The notes below the pieces were generated by a model that was not told the origin of the DNA, ran no database searches, and was given only the letters and a program-made list of their open reading frames with translations. From an uncultured Ulvibacter sp. (GTDB lineage: Bacteria > Bacteroidota > Bacteroidia > Flavobacteriales > Flavobacteriaceae), in assembly GCA_943789105.1 (NCBI GenBank), contig CALSSW010000004.1:247365-311364 (forward strand): a stretch of 64,000 nt of DNA. Direction: 5' to 3'. The translations under genes were made by a program, and so were the position numbers. Below, one piece after another: positions 55,667 through 64,000 of the stretch. Within the stretch, counting starts at the first letter, position 1. The number at the start of each line of letters is the position of its first letter.

Positions 55667-56957
55667 ATGAAGCTGTAATTAAAGATTTAATAAGTTCTGC
55701 TAGTTTTTTTGTAAGTGTTTTTCTAGTAAACAACTCTATGTTTTTAGAGTTAATAAAAAGTGCCTCTTTCTTGTAAGCGTTGTAGTATAAAAGTATTTGT
55801 TTTTTTAAAACATCTTTTTGATCTGCAGATACATAAACTCCACTTGCAGTTGTGTTAATAATACCTTCTATATCACTCCCCTTAGGGCCAATAGCAATAA
55901 TTGGCCGAGCTGCCTGCAAGTATTCAAACAATTTGCCCGGAATAATGGCCTTTGTATCTTCACTATCTTGTTCGAGTAAAAGCAATACTTGCGCCTTGTG
56001 CTGTAAAATTAAAGCTTCTTTATGGGAAACATACCCTTTAATGGTTGTATTGCTTGTTAAACCAGCTAAGGCTATACTAAAGCGTACCTCATCACTAACC
56101 ACTCCGGTTAAACAAATTTCTAGATCTTGGGCAAAAATAGGATCTTCTTTTATTATTTGAGAAAGTACCTCCCAAAGGTAAGTTGGGTTTCTTTGTGTTA
56201 AAAGAGAACCAATATGGGCTATAGAAAACGTAGTGTCTAGAACAGGGGTATCTGCCTCTATAGGTTCAAAACCATTGGTGATAACCGTTATGGGTTTTGT
56301 AGTGAGTAAAGAAAATTCTTTTGCTGTAGATGGGCTGGTTACCAAAATATGATTTGCCGAGTTTAATACCAAAGACTCTAAGGCTTTATGCTTAGCCTTA
56401 GAGGCTTTTGTGAGCCTTAATGATTTATGGTAATGAATGGTAGTCCAGGGGTCTCTAAAATCTGTAATCCAAGGCAGATCAAGCTCGTTTTGTAATTCTA
56501 ACCCAATTAAGTGCATACTATGTGGAGGACCAGAAGTAATAATACAATCTACAGGATTAGCTTTTAGATATTGTTTTAAAAAAACTACAGATGGGTTTAC
56601 CCACCCTACTCTAGCATCTGGTATAAAATAATTGCCACGAACAAACAATAGCAATTTTTCTAGAGCAGAAGGTTTCTTGTTTGAAATGATACCACTGCTA
56701 ATTTGTTGTGTCTTTTTTTTGGAGAAAATAGCAGCAAATTTATACGGCTCCTTTATAGGGCGCTTTAGCACAGTTATCTCTTTTGGTATTTGCACAACCA
56801 AATCTTGATCTACAATAGGATAGTTTGGATTTTGCGGGACATAGACAACAGGGTCTATGTCAAAACTTTTTAAATGGCTAACAAATTTTAACCAGCGCTG
56901 CACCCCAGGGCCGCCCGAAGGTGGCCAATAATAGCATATAATCAGCGCTTTTTTCAT
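55665..56957 (-). CDS. Glycosyltransferase, GT4-type
   Basis: 430 residues. The N-terminus ALIICYYWPPSGGPGVQRWLKF is typical of GT-B glycosyltransferases that open with a glycine-rich acceptor loop. The C-terminal domain has FSIAHIGSLL and the donor-site PGKLFEYLQAARPIIAIGPKGSDIEGII, where the EYLQA segment holds the catalytic Glu. It probably adds a sugar to a lipid-linked or surface glycan at the cytoplasmic face. It is 4 bases from the YfhO-like gene upstream, suggesting a coupled pair in envelope polysaccharide or glycoprotein assembly. Confidence 0.85.
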   Translation of the reverse strand: MKKALIICYYWPPSGGPGVQRWLKFVSHLKSFDIDPVVYVPQNPNYPIVDQDLVVQIPKEITVLKRPIKEPYKFAAIFSKKKTQQISSGIISNKKPSALEKLLLFVRGNYFIPDARVGWVNPSVVFLKQYLKANPVDCIITSGPPHSMHLIGLELQNELDLPWITDFRDPWTTIHYHKSLRLTKASKAKHKALESLVLNSANHILVTSPSTAKEFSLLTTKPITVITNGFEPIEADTPVLDTTFSIAHIGSLLTQRNPTYLWEVLSQIIKEDPIFAQDLEICLTGVVSDEVRFSIALAGLTSNTTIKGYVSHKEALILQHKAQVLLLLEQDSEDTKAIIPGKLFEYLQAARPIIAIGPKGSDIEGIINTTASGVYVSADQKDVLKKQILLYYNAYKKEALFINSKNIELFTRKTLTKKLAELIKSLITAS

Positions 56958-56961
56958 TGGT

Positions 56962-59400
56962 TTATAAAGTTGTTAGTTGTCGCTTTTTATAGGTGTAAAC
57001 TAGGGTTGTTATAATAAATAACAAGAATATCACACTACTGTATAAAGAAATAGTGCTTCCGGTTTTGACAACTGAAGGTTCAAATTTAAATTCAATTTTT
57101 GAATATCCTGCCGGAATTTTTAATGCCCTTAGTAAATAATTTACACGTATGTGAGTTGCTGGCTTACCATCTATATACGCATTCCACCCTTTTGGATAAT
57201 ATATTTCGCTAAAAACTGCTAGTTGTTCAGATGCAGAAGCTGTTTCATACACCAAATGATTTGGCTTGTGTTCTACTAAGTTTATGGTCGCTGTGGAGTC
57301 TCGCTGGATATCTGCAATAGGCAAGTAAGGTAAAAACTCTTTATGGACAATGGCTGTTTTCTTAGTATTAATACTATCTAATTGGGTGATTTCTGCATCT
57401 GCGGTTTCTACCATTAGTACGTTTTCAACAAACCAAGCATTGCCATTTGTATAGGGGTTACGCTGGCCTATAACGGCTCCGTTTTTACTTCTTGTTAAAA
57501 TAAAACGAACATTTAGCATGTTTAACATACTTATATCACCCTGGCTAATATAGAAATCTGCAATATCTTGCATTCTTCTTGGTTTGGCTGCATGATACCC
57601 ACCTATAGAGCTATTGGTATAACTTACCTCTGCGCTATTAAAAGCGTTATTAGCGGCATCATACACCCTATATCTGCCTGTTTCTTTCTCTAATTGTAGG
57701 GTTGCTGCCGTTTTTTGAAAAGGCTGCTCCATGACACGTCTATTAACAAAGTCTTCACTGTTAACATATCGCCTGTCTACCCCTACCAAATCAAAAACCA
57801 CAAGGGCGGTTAATACTGTAACTGTAAGAGTTTGTTTGAATTTTTTGGTGCTATATAGCCATAGTGTGAATGCAGCCAATACAACAAAAACTAAACTACG
57901 CAGAGAGTCATTTACAAGCATAGTGGTTCTATCCTCTCTAATGGCATCCATAAAGGGAGCTCCCATTGCTTCTATGATATCTCCATCATAGGGACTCACA
58001 AAACTAAATAGTGCATTTTTAAATAAAATGAATACAATTAGTAATCCTCCAATAATAGAGGTCGTGTATAGTAAACTGGTTTTCTTTTTTTGCAAAGAAG
58101 TAGTGCTTTTAAAAAAGTGATGCAAGCCCAATACAGCTATAATTGGCAAGACCAATTCTATGAGTACCTGTATAGAAGATACTGCCCTAAATTTATTATA
58201 AAGTGGTACGTAATCAATAAAAAAGTCTGTGAGGATGCTAAAGTTTTTACCCCAAGACAATAATAAACTCAAAACAAAACCAGAAAGTAGCCACCATTTT
58301 ATGCGACCTTGGATTAGAAACAGCCCAAGAATGGCCAGAAATACAATAACAGCTCCAACATAAGCTGGCGCTGCAACAATTGGTTGATCTCCCCAATACA
58401 GTGGTATTTGGTATAAGGTGTCTTTAGCTTGCTGTGGTGATGCTCCCATTTTTAAAAGAGCATCCTGGGTAGCAGAGTTTTCTGGAAATGGCTCGCTAGA
58501 ACCACCGCCCATAAAACGAGGAACAAGCAGGTTAAATGTCTCTAATTTTCCGTAACTGTAGGTCGTGATATAATCATAATCAAGGCCGTTTGTATTTAGT
58601 TTTGGTGATGTATCTGGATTGATGGTTAAATCACTAGGGCCTCTGGTTGAAGTATCTGCATACTCTTTGGTGGCCAACAAATTGGTCGCATTTAACCCCA
58701 AAGACAACATAACACCAAGTACCATAATACCCACAGATGTAAAGTAATGAGTTAGGGTCTTGGATTTAATGGCTTCTATTAAATAGGAAACTCCCATGCA
58801 TAGCACAAGAAGCAGCAAATAGTAGGTCATTTGTATATGGTTGGCTGTAAGCTCTAAAGCCATAGCAACTGTTGTGAGTAAAAACCCCCATAAATACCTT
58901 TTTCTAAAGGTGAGTATGATACCACTTAATACCAGTGGCATATAAGCAATAGCATGCGCTTTGGCATTATGCCCTACCCCTAGAATGATAATTAAATAGG
59001 TAGAGAAACCAAAAGCAAGCGCTCCTAAAATGGCAATTTTATAATCTAATTTTAATACCAGAAACAAAATGTAAATTCCTATAAAGTATAAAAACAGATA
59101 ATCTGCAGGTCTTGGTAAAAATCGCAGGGTTTCATCTATTGTTTTAATGTAATTGTGGGGGTACCGAGCTCCTAACTGATAGGTAGGCATACCACCAAAG
59201 GCGCTGTCTGTCCAGTAGGTTTCTGAATCATTGGCTTTTCTAAAATCTCTAAGTTCTTTAGCCATTGCATTGTGCTGGACAATATCGCTTTGATATATCG
59301 TTTTACCACTCAATACAGGACTAAAGTAGGATAATGAGGCAATCATTAGTAAAACAATAACCACCAAATGCGGCACAGCTTTTTTAAAAGAAATTTGCAT
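56962..59400 (-). CDS. YfhO-family membrane protein
   Basis: 812 residues with about 12-14 hydrophobic segments in the first two thirds, starting with VIVLLMIASLSYFSPVLSGKTIYQSDIVQHN, which is typical of the YfhO family. The polar C-terminal part (about 540-760) is a soluble beta-rich domain containing KTGRYRVYDAANNAFN-like and LAVFSEIYYPKGWNAYIDGK motifs, followed by a last hydrophobic segment. YfhO proteins are GT-C-like enzymes that modify lipoteichoic or surface polymers in Gram-positives; the substrate here is unknown. The glycosyltransferase is 4 bases downstream. Confidence 0.87.
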   Translation of the reverse strand: MQISFKKAVPHLVVIVLLMIASLSYFSPVLSGKTIYQSDIVQHNAMAKELRDFRKANDSETYWTDSAFGGMPTYQLGARYPHNYIKTIDETLRFLPRPADYLFLYFIGIYILFLVLKLDYKIAILGALAFGFSTYLIIILGVGHNAKAHAIAYMPLVLSGIILTFRKRYLWGFLLTTVAMALELTANHIQMTYYLLLLVLCMGVSYLIEAIKSKTLTHYFTSVGIMVLGVMLSLGLNATNLLATKEYADTSTRGPSDLTINPDTSPKLNTNGLDYDYITTYSYGKLETFNLLVPRFMGGGSSEPFPENSATQDALLKMGASPQQAKDTLYQIPLYWGDQPIVAAPAYVGAVIVFLAILGLFLIQGRIKWWLLSGFVLSLLLSWGKNFSILTDFFIDYVPLYNKFRAVSSIQVLIELVLPIIAVLGLHHFFKSTTSLQKKKTSLLYTTSIIGGLLIVFILFKNALFSFVSPYDGDIIEAMGAPFMDAIREDRTTMLVNDSLRSLVFVVLAAFTLWLYSTKKFKQTLTVTVLTALVVFDLVGVDRRYVNSEDFVNRRVMEQPFQKTAATLQLEKETGRYRVYDAANNAFNSAEVSYTNSSIGGYHAAKPRRMQDIADFYISQGDISMLNMLNVRFILTRSKNGAVIGQRNPYTNGNAWFVENVLMVETADAEITQLDSINTKKTAIVHKEFLPYLPIADIQRDSTATINLVEHKPNHLVYETASASEQLAVFSEIYYPKGWNAYIDGKPATHIRVNYLLRALKIPAGYSKIEFKFEPSVVKTGSTISLYSSVIFLLFIITTLVYTYKKRQLTTL

Positions 59401-59482
59401 AAATGAAAGTTGATAATTAAAAACCGAAAATTAGCGAAAAATATGAAGAACTAGGCCGTCAATTGTTAAAAAACAAACACCC

Positions 59483-59743
59483 CTATTCTATTTCTTCATA
59501 ATCTACATACTGCCCAACAGTTTTTGATGTTTTTTTGGTGTTAGGTACTTTGTCGATGGTAATTTCACCCTCTTCTTTTTGAGAGGTATTTGAAGCAGTG
59601 TTATTTGAAAAATCAGCGCCAAAACGGGCTGCCAATTTTTTAGAAAAGTATTTCATGATATAAGGCGCTGCGAGTTTTAAAATAATTTTTAACCCGTAGT
59701 ACACTAAGAGGATAATTGATATCGTTTTAAACAATGTAATCAT
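59483..59743 (-). CDS. DUF4834-like small membrane protein
   Basis: 86 residues from the ATG at 59743; the upstream Met would precede an unlikely extension. One N-terminal hydrophobic segment (ISIILLVYYGLKIILKLAAP) is followed by a polar, acidic C-terminal tail with Ser/Thr-rich stretches. It resembles the DUF4834 family of Bacteroidota. It is separated from the YfhO gene by about 80 bases downstream, with no clear terminator between. Function unknown. Confidence 0.65.
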   Translation of the reverse strand: MITLFKTISIILLVYYGLKIILKLAAPYIMKYFSKKLAARFGADFSNNTASNTSQKEEGEITIDKVPNTKKTSKTVGQYVDYEEIE

Positions 59744-59846
59744 ATCATTAAAATAAGATTCAAAAATACAAATAGTGCTACAAAAACCCAGCACAAGGGT
59801 ATTAAATAAATGATAAATCTTATATCTTTGGTATTAAACAAAGCCT

Positions 59847-60818
59847 ATGAAATCTGTTTCTTTTATTCTAACCATCCTTACCTTAACATCCTATTTTACA
59901 GTATCTGGACAGTATACAGAAACAATCAACAACAACAGACCAGGAGGCTCACAAGGAGCTTTTTCTGTGGGTACAAACGTATTGCAGTTTGAAACTGGAT
60001 TTGGTATAGGCCAAGAAAACCACTCTTTATTACAAACCCAAGCCAATGCCTTTGCTGCAGACTACAGTGCGCGTTTTGGATTTTGGAAAGAAGAACTAGA
60101 GGTAATTTTAACCGGCGAGTTTCAATCAAACAACATAACAGATACGCGCGGAGCCTCCACTAATGAATATGCGCAGCGTAATTTTAGAAGCAATACCCTT
60201 GGGGTTAAATACCTGGTGTATGACCCTTATATAAAGCGAGATTTAAAAGGGCCTAATTTAATGAGTTGGAAGGCTAATAACAGATTTAGTTGGGAGGAGT
60301 TAATACCTGCAATATCTGTATATGGTGGCGCAAATTTTGATAGCTCAAATAATCCATTTACTCCAGAAGATCCATTTTCCATAAGCCCAAAGGTTTCCAT
60401 TCAAACACAAAATAATTTTAGAAGTGGCTTTGTACTGGTCACAAACATTATTGCAGACAGATTTACTACGCAAACTCCAACCTATGGATATATAGTGACC
60501 TTAACCTACTGCCTCTCTGACTGGTTTTCGTTGTTTGCAGAAAAACAAGGTTTTGATAGTGATTTTTATGCAGATAACATCGTGCGTTTTGGCGCAGCAG
60601 CTCTAATCACCGCTGACTGGCAAGTAGACGCCTCTTTTTTATATAGCCTAAAAGACACACCTTCCAGAACCTACGGGCGCATTGGAGTTTCGTATCGTTT
60701 TGATTTTCATGACCAGGATGAATTTATTGAAGAAAAAGGAAAAGCAGGGCAGAGAAAAGAAAAAGGTAGAAAGAGAAAAAGCCAAGAAAGAGAAAAAGAA
60801 AAAAAAGAATTACTTTAA
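59847..60818 (+). CDS. Outer-membrane beta-barrel protein, transporter-like
   Basis: 323 residues. A signal peptide (about 1-21, ending VSGQ) is followed by NRPGGSQGAFSVGTNVLQFETGFGIG and an alternating-strand pattern typical of small flavobacterial barrels grouped with phenol-degradation-type transporters. The barrel ends around residue 290 (GRIGVSYRFDF). The tail is Lys/Arg/Glu-rich and ends in frame at 60818. A +1 frame continues through the A-rich tail to give K-rich sequence and NYFNVDDGDSGL, ending at 60846, so a one-base indel in the A/G run is possible. A TATCTTTG box lies at 59823-59830. Confidence 0.75.
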   Translation: MKSVSFILTILTLTSYFTVSGQYTETINNNRPGGSQGAFSVGTNVLQFETGFGIGQENHSLLQTQANAFAADYSARFGFWKEELEVILTGEFQSNNITDTRGASTNEYAQRNFRSNTLGVKYLVYDPYIKRDLKGPNLMSWKANNRFSWEELIPAISVYGGANFDSSNNPFTPEDPFSISPKVSIQTQNNFRSGFVLVTNIIADRFTTQTPTYGYIVTLTYCLSDWFSLFAEKQGFDSDFYADNIVRFGAAALITADWQVDASFLYSLKDTPSRTYGRIGVSYRFDFHDQDEFIEEKGKAGQRKEKGRKRKSQEREKEKKELL

Positions 60819-60879
60819 TGTTGATGATGGTGATAGCGGCCTTTAAAGACCGCAAAATAAGATGAATGACTATTGAAAT

Positions 60880-61998
60880 ATGATTACAATACAAGAAGTT
60901 ACTACCAACAAACAACTGAGGCAGTTTGTAAAGTTTCCTTTTAAACTTTATAAAGAGTGCCCATACTGGGTACCGCCCTTGACTAATGAAGAGTTAGAAA
61001 CTTTAGATAAAACAAAAAACCCTGTATTTAAAAATGCAGAGGCAAGTTACTTTCTTGCCTACAAACAAGGAAGTATTGTTGGACGTATTGCAGTTATTTT
61101 AAATCATATAGAAATTAATACAATTGGTAAAAAGAAAGTTCGTTTTGGATGGTTAGACATGATAGATGATATTAACGTTACCAGGGCCTTACTAAATAAA
61201 GCCTATGAAATTGGGGCCAAAAACAACTTAGCATATCTCGAGGGGCCTGTTGGGTTTAGCAACATGGAAAAAGCAGGTGTTCTAACCAGTGGTTTTGATG
61301 AATTAAACACCATGATTACCTGGTACCAATATCCCTATTACGCTGCTCATTTTGAGCAATTAGGCTATGATAAACAAGCCACTTGGGTAGAATTTAAATT
61401 AACCATTCCTCCGGTGCTTATAGAGAGAGTAGAGCGGTTTTCTAGCATTATTAAAAAACGGTACGGCCTTTCTGTAATAGATTTTAAAAGCAAGAAAGAT
61501 ATTATCCCGTATGTAGATCAAATGTTTGGGCTGCTTAACAAAACTTACAACAACCTTCAAACATTTGTACCCATACAGCAATATCAAATTGATTACTACA
61601 AGGAAAAGTATTTCAATTTCATACAACCAGATTATATTGCCTGTGTTCAAGACAAAAAAGGAAAACTTATCGCATTTTCGATTGTTATGCCCTCTTACAG
61701 CAAAGCACTCCAGAAAGCTAATGGCGCGCTTCTACCATTTGGTTGGTATCACTTATTGCAGGCGCAAAGAAAAAACAATCGCGCTTCTTTATATCTAATT
61801 GGTATTGATCCAGAATACCAAGGTAAGGGAGTAACTTCTATTATTTTTGAAGAGGTGCAACTTCTTTTTAATGCAAAAGGTATCGATAAGGTAGAAACCA
61901 ATCCTGAGTTAATAGAAAATACCGCAATACAACAAATGTGGAAAGACTATAAACCAATACAACACAAAGAGCGAAGCACTTTTAAAAAGATGCTATAA
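60880..61998 (+). CDS. GNAT-like acyltransferase domain protein
   Basis: 372 residues, no signal peptide. The C-terminal third carries a GNAT-type acetyl-CoA region (ASLYLIGIDPEYQGKGVTSIIFEE, about 304-327, with the Q-x-x-G-K-G-like turn). The N-terminal part opens with FVKFPFKLYKECPYWVPPL and the LEGPVGFSNMEKAGVL block, which I recall from a phylum-wide family of uncharacterised GNAT-like proteins. Substrate and role unknown. It stands alone, 61 bases after the barrel gene, and ends at a bidirectional terminator. Confidence 0.75.
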   Translation: MITIQEVTTNKQLRQFVKFPFKLYKECPYWVPPLTNEELETLDKTKNPVFKNAEASYFLAYKQGSIVGRIAVILNHIEINTIGKKKVRFGWLDMIDDINVTRALLNKAYEIGAKNNLAYLEGPVGFSNMEKAGVLTSGFDELNTMITWYQYPYYAAHFEQLGYDKQATWVEFKLTIPPVLIERVERFSSIIKKRYGLSVIDFKSKKDIIPYVDQMFGLLNKTYNNLQTFVPIQQYQIDYYKEKYFNFIQPDYIACVQDKKGKLIAFSIVMPSYSKALQKANGALLPFGWYHLLQAQRKNNRASLYLIGIDPEYQGKGVTSIIFEEVQLLFNAKGIDKVETNPELIENTAIQQMWKDYKPIQHKERSTFKKML

Positions 61999-62002
61999 CA
62001 TA

Positions 62003-62033
62003 AAAAAAACCACCGTTTACAGGTGGTTTTTTT
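62003..62033. terminator. Bidirectional terminator between the GNAT gene and the AONS-family gene
   Basis: AAAAAAACCACC (62003-62014) pairs with GGTGGTTTTTTT (62022-62033), with a 7-base loop. Confidence 0.9.
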
Positions 62034-62042
62034 ATGTATAAA

Positions 62043-63302
62043 TTATTCTCCAAAAGCAGCGGCAACTGCGGCTGACAGCCTTTTGTAAGTTCCGTTTTCT
62101 AAACGCTGTCTAATTCCTGAGAAGGCCTCAAGAGTAATATCTATATCTTCCATGGTATGAGTTGCCGTTGGTATCATACGAAGTAAAATCAAGCCTTTAG
62201 GAATTACAGGATACACCACTATTGAGGTGAATACCCCGTAATTTTCACGTAAATCTTTTACTAGGGCCATTGCCTCTGGTACAGATCCTTTAAGGTAAAC
62301 TGGAGTCACACAACTTTGAGTGGTTCCTATATCAAAACCTCTCTCTTTTAAACCTCCTTGCAAGGCATAAACGTTTTCCCATAGTTTGTCTTTGTACTGA
62401 GTACTCTCGCGCATCATATCTAGACGCTTTAATGCGCCTACAACCAATTGCATTTGTAAAGACTTGGCAAACATTTGAGACCTAAGATTGTATTTTAGGT
62501 AATCCATTATTTCTTGGTCTGCGGCGATGAATGCTCCAGTACTAGCCATAGATTTTGCAAATGTGGCAAAATATACATCTATATCGTCTTGTACTCCTTG
62601 CTCCTGGCCTGCTCCAGCTCCTGTTTTACCAAGTGTGCCAAAACCGTGTGCATCATCTACAAATAATCTAAAGTTGTATTTTTTCTTGAGAGCAACAATC
62701 TCTTTTAATTTTCCTTGCTCTCCACGCATTCCAAAAACACCTTCAGAAATCAATAAAATTCCTCCACCTGTTTTTTCTGCCATTTTAGTGGCACGTGTCA
62801 AGTTTTTCTCAATACTTTCTAAATCATTATGCTTATAGGTAAAACGCTGTCCCATATGTAGGCGTACACCATCTATAATACAAGCATGGGCATCAACATC
62901 ATACACAATTACATCATCCTTTGATACCAATGCATCAATGGTAGATACCATTCCTTGGTATCCAAAATTCAATAAATAAGCGGCCTGTTTATCTACAAAG
63001 ACTGCCAATTCATTTTCAAGTTGTTCATGCAAATCTGTATGGCCACTCATCATTCTTGCTCCCATTGGGTATGCAGAACCGTAAGAAGCAGCAGCCTGAG
63101 CATCTACCTCACGCACTTCTGGATGATTTGCAAGGCCTAAATAATCATTTACACTCCAGGTAATAACCTCTTTGCCGTTAAATTTCATACGGTTAGAAAT
63201 AGGACCTTCCAATTTTGGAAACACAAAATATCCTTCTGCAACGTCTGCCCACTTACCAAGAGGCCCTTTATCTTTGTAAATCTTATCAAATAAATCTTTC
63301 AT
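62043..63302 (-). CDS. AONS-family PLP enzyme (serine palmitoyltransferase / cysteate acyltransferase-like)
   Basis: 419 residues. Fold type I alpha-oxoamine synthase: substrate-stacking His in DVDAHACIIDG (139), DDAHGFGTLG (216-225), and the PLP Lys at K250 in FATFAKSMASTG. The family condenses an amino acid with an acyl-CoA and releases CO2. Candidates are serine palmitoyltransferase, cysteate acyltransferase (capnine/sulfonolipid synthesis), Kbl or BioF. The next gene upstream is a cysteine-synthase-family enzyme, which favours cysteate use. A minus-strand TAATTTTG box (63331-63338) lies just upstream. Exact substrate is inference. Confidence 0.85.
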   Translation of the reverse strand: MKDLFDKIYKDKGPLGKWADVAEGYFVFPKLEGPISNRMKFNGKEVITWSVNDYLGLANHPEVREVDAQAAASYGSAYPMGARMMSGHTDLHEQLENELAVFVDKQAAYLLNFGYQGMVSTIDALVSKDDVIVYDVDAHACIIDGVRLHMGQRFTYKHNDLESIEKNLTRATKMAEKTGGGILLISEGVFGMRGEQGKLKEIVALKKKYNFRLFVDDAHGFGTLGKTGAGAGQEQGVQDDIDVYFATFAKSMASTGAFIAADQEIMDYLKYNLRSQMFAKSLQMQLVVGALKRLDMMRESTQYKDKLWENVYALQGGLKERGFDIGTTQSCVTPVYLKGSVPEAMALVKDLRENYGVFTSIVVYPVIPKGLILLRMIPTATHTMEDIDITLEAFSGIRQRLENGTYKRLSAAVAAAFGE

Positions 63303-63520
63303 TAATATCAGGTGGTTTGTAAATACATCACAAAATTAGGCAATTTTATTCTCATTGTATAGTTAAAATTTTGTTGGAATTGCAAAATTTGTAAACAATA
63401 GATAAACAAACAGAAACAGAAATACACAGGAAGTATATGTTGTTTTGATAACTCTATTTTTTGCATAAAAAAAGCTGTAACACAATTGTATTGCAGCTAT
63501 CAAGTATAGTAATTAAAAGG

Positions 63521-64000
63521 CTACTTTAATTTAGAAATAGCCGCTACGGGTTGTTCTTGGCTATCTAGGAAACCTTGTTCTTGCATCCAATTATCACTAT
63601 ATATTTTACTCATGTACCTAGAACCATGATCTGGAAATACAACTACAATGTTACTGTTAGTATCAAAAATACCTTCCTGATTTAATTGCTTTAGCCCTTG
63701 CATTGCAGCCCCACTAGTGTATCCAACAAAAAGTCCTTCAGTTGTGGCAAGCTCTCGGGCTGTTAGGGCACTGCTTTGGTCTGTAACTTTTACAAAACGA
63801 TCTATGCTATCAAAATCTGTTGCTGTCGGGATTAGGTTTTTACCCAGACCTTCTATTCTGTAAGGGTAAATTTCATCACGATCTAAGGCGCCAGTTTCGT
63901 GGTATTTTTTTAATACCGAGCCATAGGCATCAATACCTATAACTTGGACCTGCGGGTTTTGTTCTTTTAAATAACGAGCAATTCCAGAGATGGTTCCACC
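63521..64000 (-). CDS. PLP-dependent cysteine-synthase-family enzyme, C-terminal part (truncated by window edge)
   Basis: The frame is open to the right edge, so an earlier Met at 63703 is not the real start. About 159 residues are visible. They include GGTISGIA (PLP-phosphate loop), [12 protein letters not shown] and [16 protein letters not shown], all characteristic of the cysteine synthase/cystathionine beta-synthase fold. The N-terminal half with the PLP Lys is outside. The gene sits 218 bases upstream of the AONS-family gene on the same strand. Possible functions are cysteine synthase, CBS or cysteate synthase; the sequence seen does not decide. Confidence 0.85.
   Translation of the reverse strand, partial: GGTISGIARYLKEQNPQVQVIGIDAYGSVLKKYHETGALDRDEIYPYRIEGLGKNLIPTATDFDSIDRFVKVTDQSSALTARELATTEGLFVGYTSGAAMQGLKQLNQEGIFDTNSNIVVVFPDHGSRYMSKIYSDNWMQEQGFLDSQEQPVAAISKLK

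Noticed and set aside
1-64000. CRISPR arrays, tRNA or rRNA genes, insertion sequences, prophage or toxin-antitoxin modules
   Set aside because: I looked for direct repeat/spacer patterns, tRNA T-loop motifs, terminal inverted repeats with transposase frames and phage genes, and saw none.

Overview
The window is AT-rich chromosomal DNA from a member of the Bacteroidota, most likely a marine-type Flavobacteriaceae. Evidence: promoters of the TTTG-N19/20-TAnnTTTG type, a type IX secretion component (PorQ) and a probable T9SS cargo protein with a C-terminal sorting domain, a TonB-dependent receptor, and many families largely confined to this phylum (DUF4834, DUF5916, DUF6787, BatA-type, TIGR02757, three-repeat DUF6252-like lipoprotein). 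I see no tRNA, rRNA, CRISPR array, insertion sequence or prophage. It reads as a core-genome stretch, with a few local lesions and remodelled genes rather than a mobile island. No intergenic gap exceeds about 300 bases.

Layout. 1-3.1 kb: 3' end of a TonB-dependent receptor, a small membrane-anchored protein and rlmF. 3.1-7.2 kb: proline dehydrogenase, divergent aroB, an Lrp-type regulator and an M14 peptidase. 7.5-9.2 kb: an XRE regulator, a lipoprotein and a methyltransferase-VF530 fusion. 9.2-15.2 kb: parC, parE and ychF, the last with a one-base frameshift. 15.4-23.7 kb (all minus strand): rpsA, cmk, porQ, lon and a repeat lipoprotein. 23.7-28.6 kb: an MFS transporter, a lipoprotein with a sigma-54-like promoter, two tandem msrB genes, lpdA and a two-cluster ferredoxin. 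28.7-34.7 kb: LuxC-type acyl-CoA reductase, serC, serA, a secreted serine protease and a DUF6787 protein. 34.8-36.1 kb: a rearranged folE/msrA locus. 36.2-46.4 kb (plus strand): DUF5916 protein, S41 protease, LolD-type ATPase, TIGR02757, BatA-type protein, dihydroorotase-like pseudoenzyme, two small membrane proteins and an esterase. 46.4-51.3 kb: a membrane-anchored unknown, MBL hydrolase, a conserved unknown with its own promoter, Bcp, a cluster-less Nth and an ECF sigma factor. 51.6-63.3 kb: uvrA, an Arg/Thr/Ser-rich secreted protein, glycosyltransferase, YfhO-like membrane protein, DUF4834, an outer-membrane protein, a GNAT-like protein and an AONS/serine-palmitoyltransferase-family enzyme. 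The window ends inside a cysteine-synthase-family gene.

Themes. Methionine sulfoxide repair (two MsrB, one MsrA), peroxide removal (Bcp), DNA topology and repair (ParCE, UvrA, Nth), serine synthesis (SerC/SerA), and lipid chemistry (LuxC-type reductase; an AONS-family acyltransferase beside a cysteine-synthase-family enzyme, a pairing that fits sulfonolipid/capnine synthesis).

Points most worth checking: the msrA/folE locus, where the MsrA C-terminus looks like the start of a FolE2-type GTP cyclohydrolase and runs out of frame into a folE lacking a start codon; the ychF frameshift; a dihydroorotase homologue that has lost its metal ligands; an endonuclease III lacking three of four iron-sulfur ligands; and the putative sulfonolipid gene pair at the right edge.
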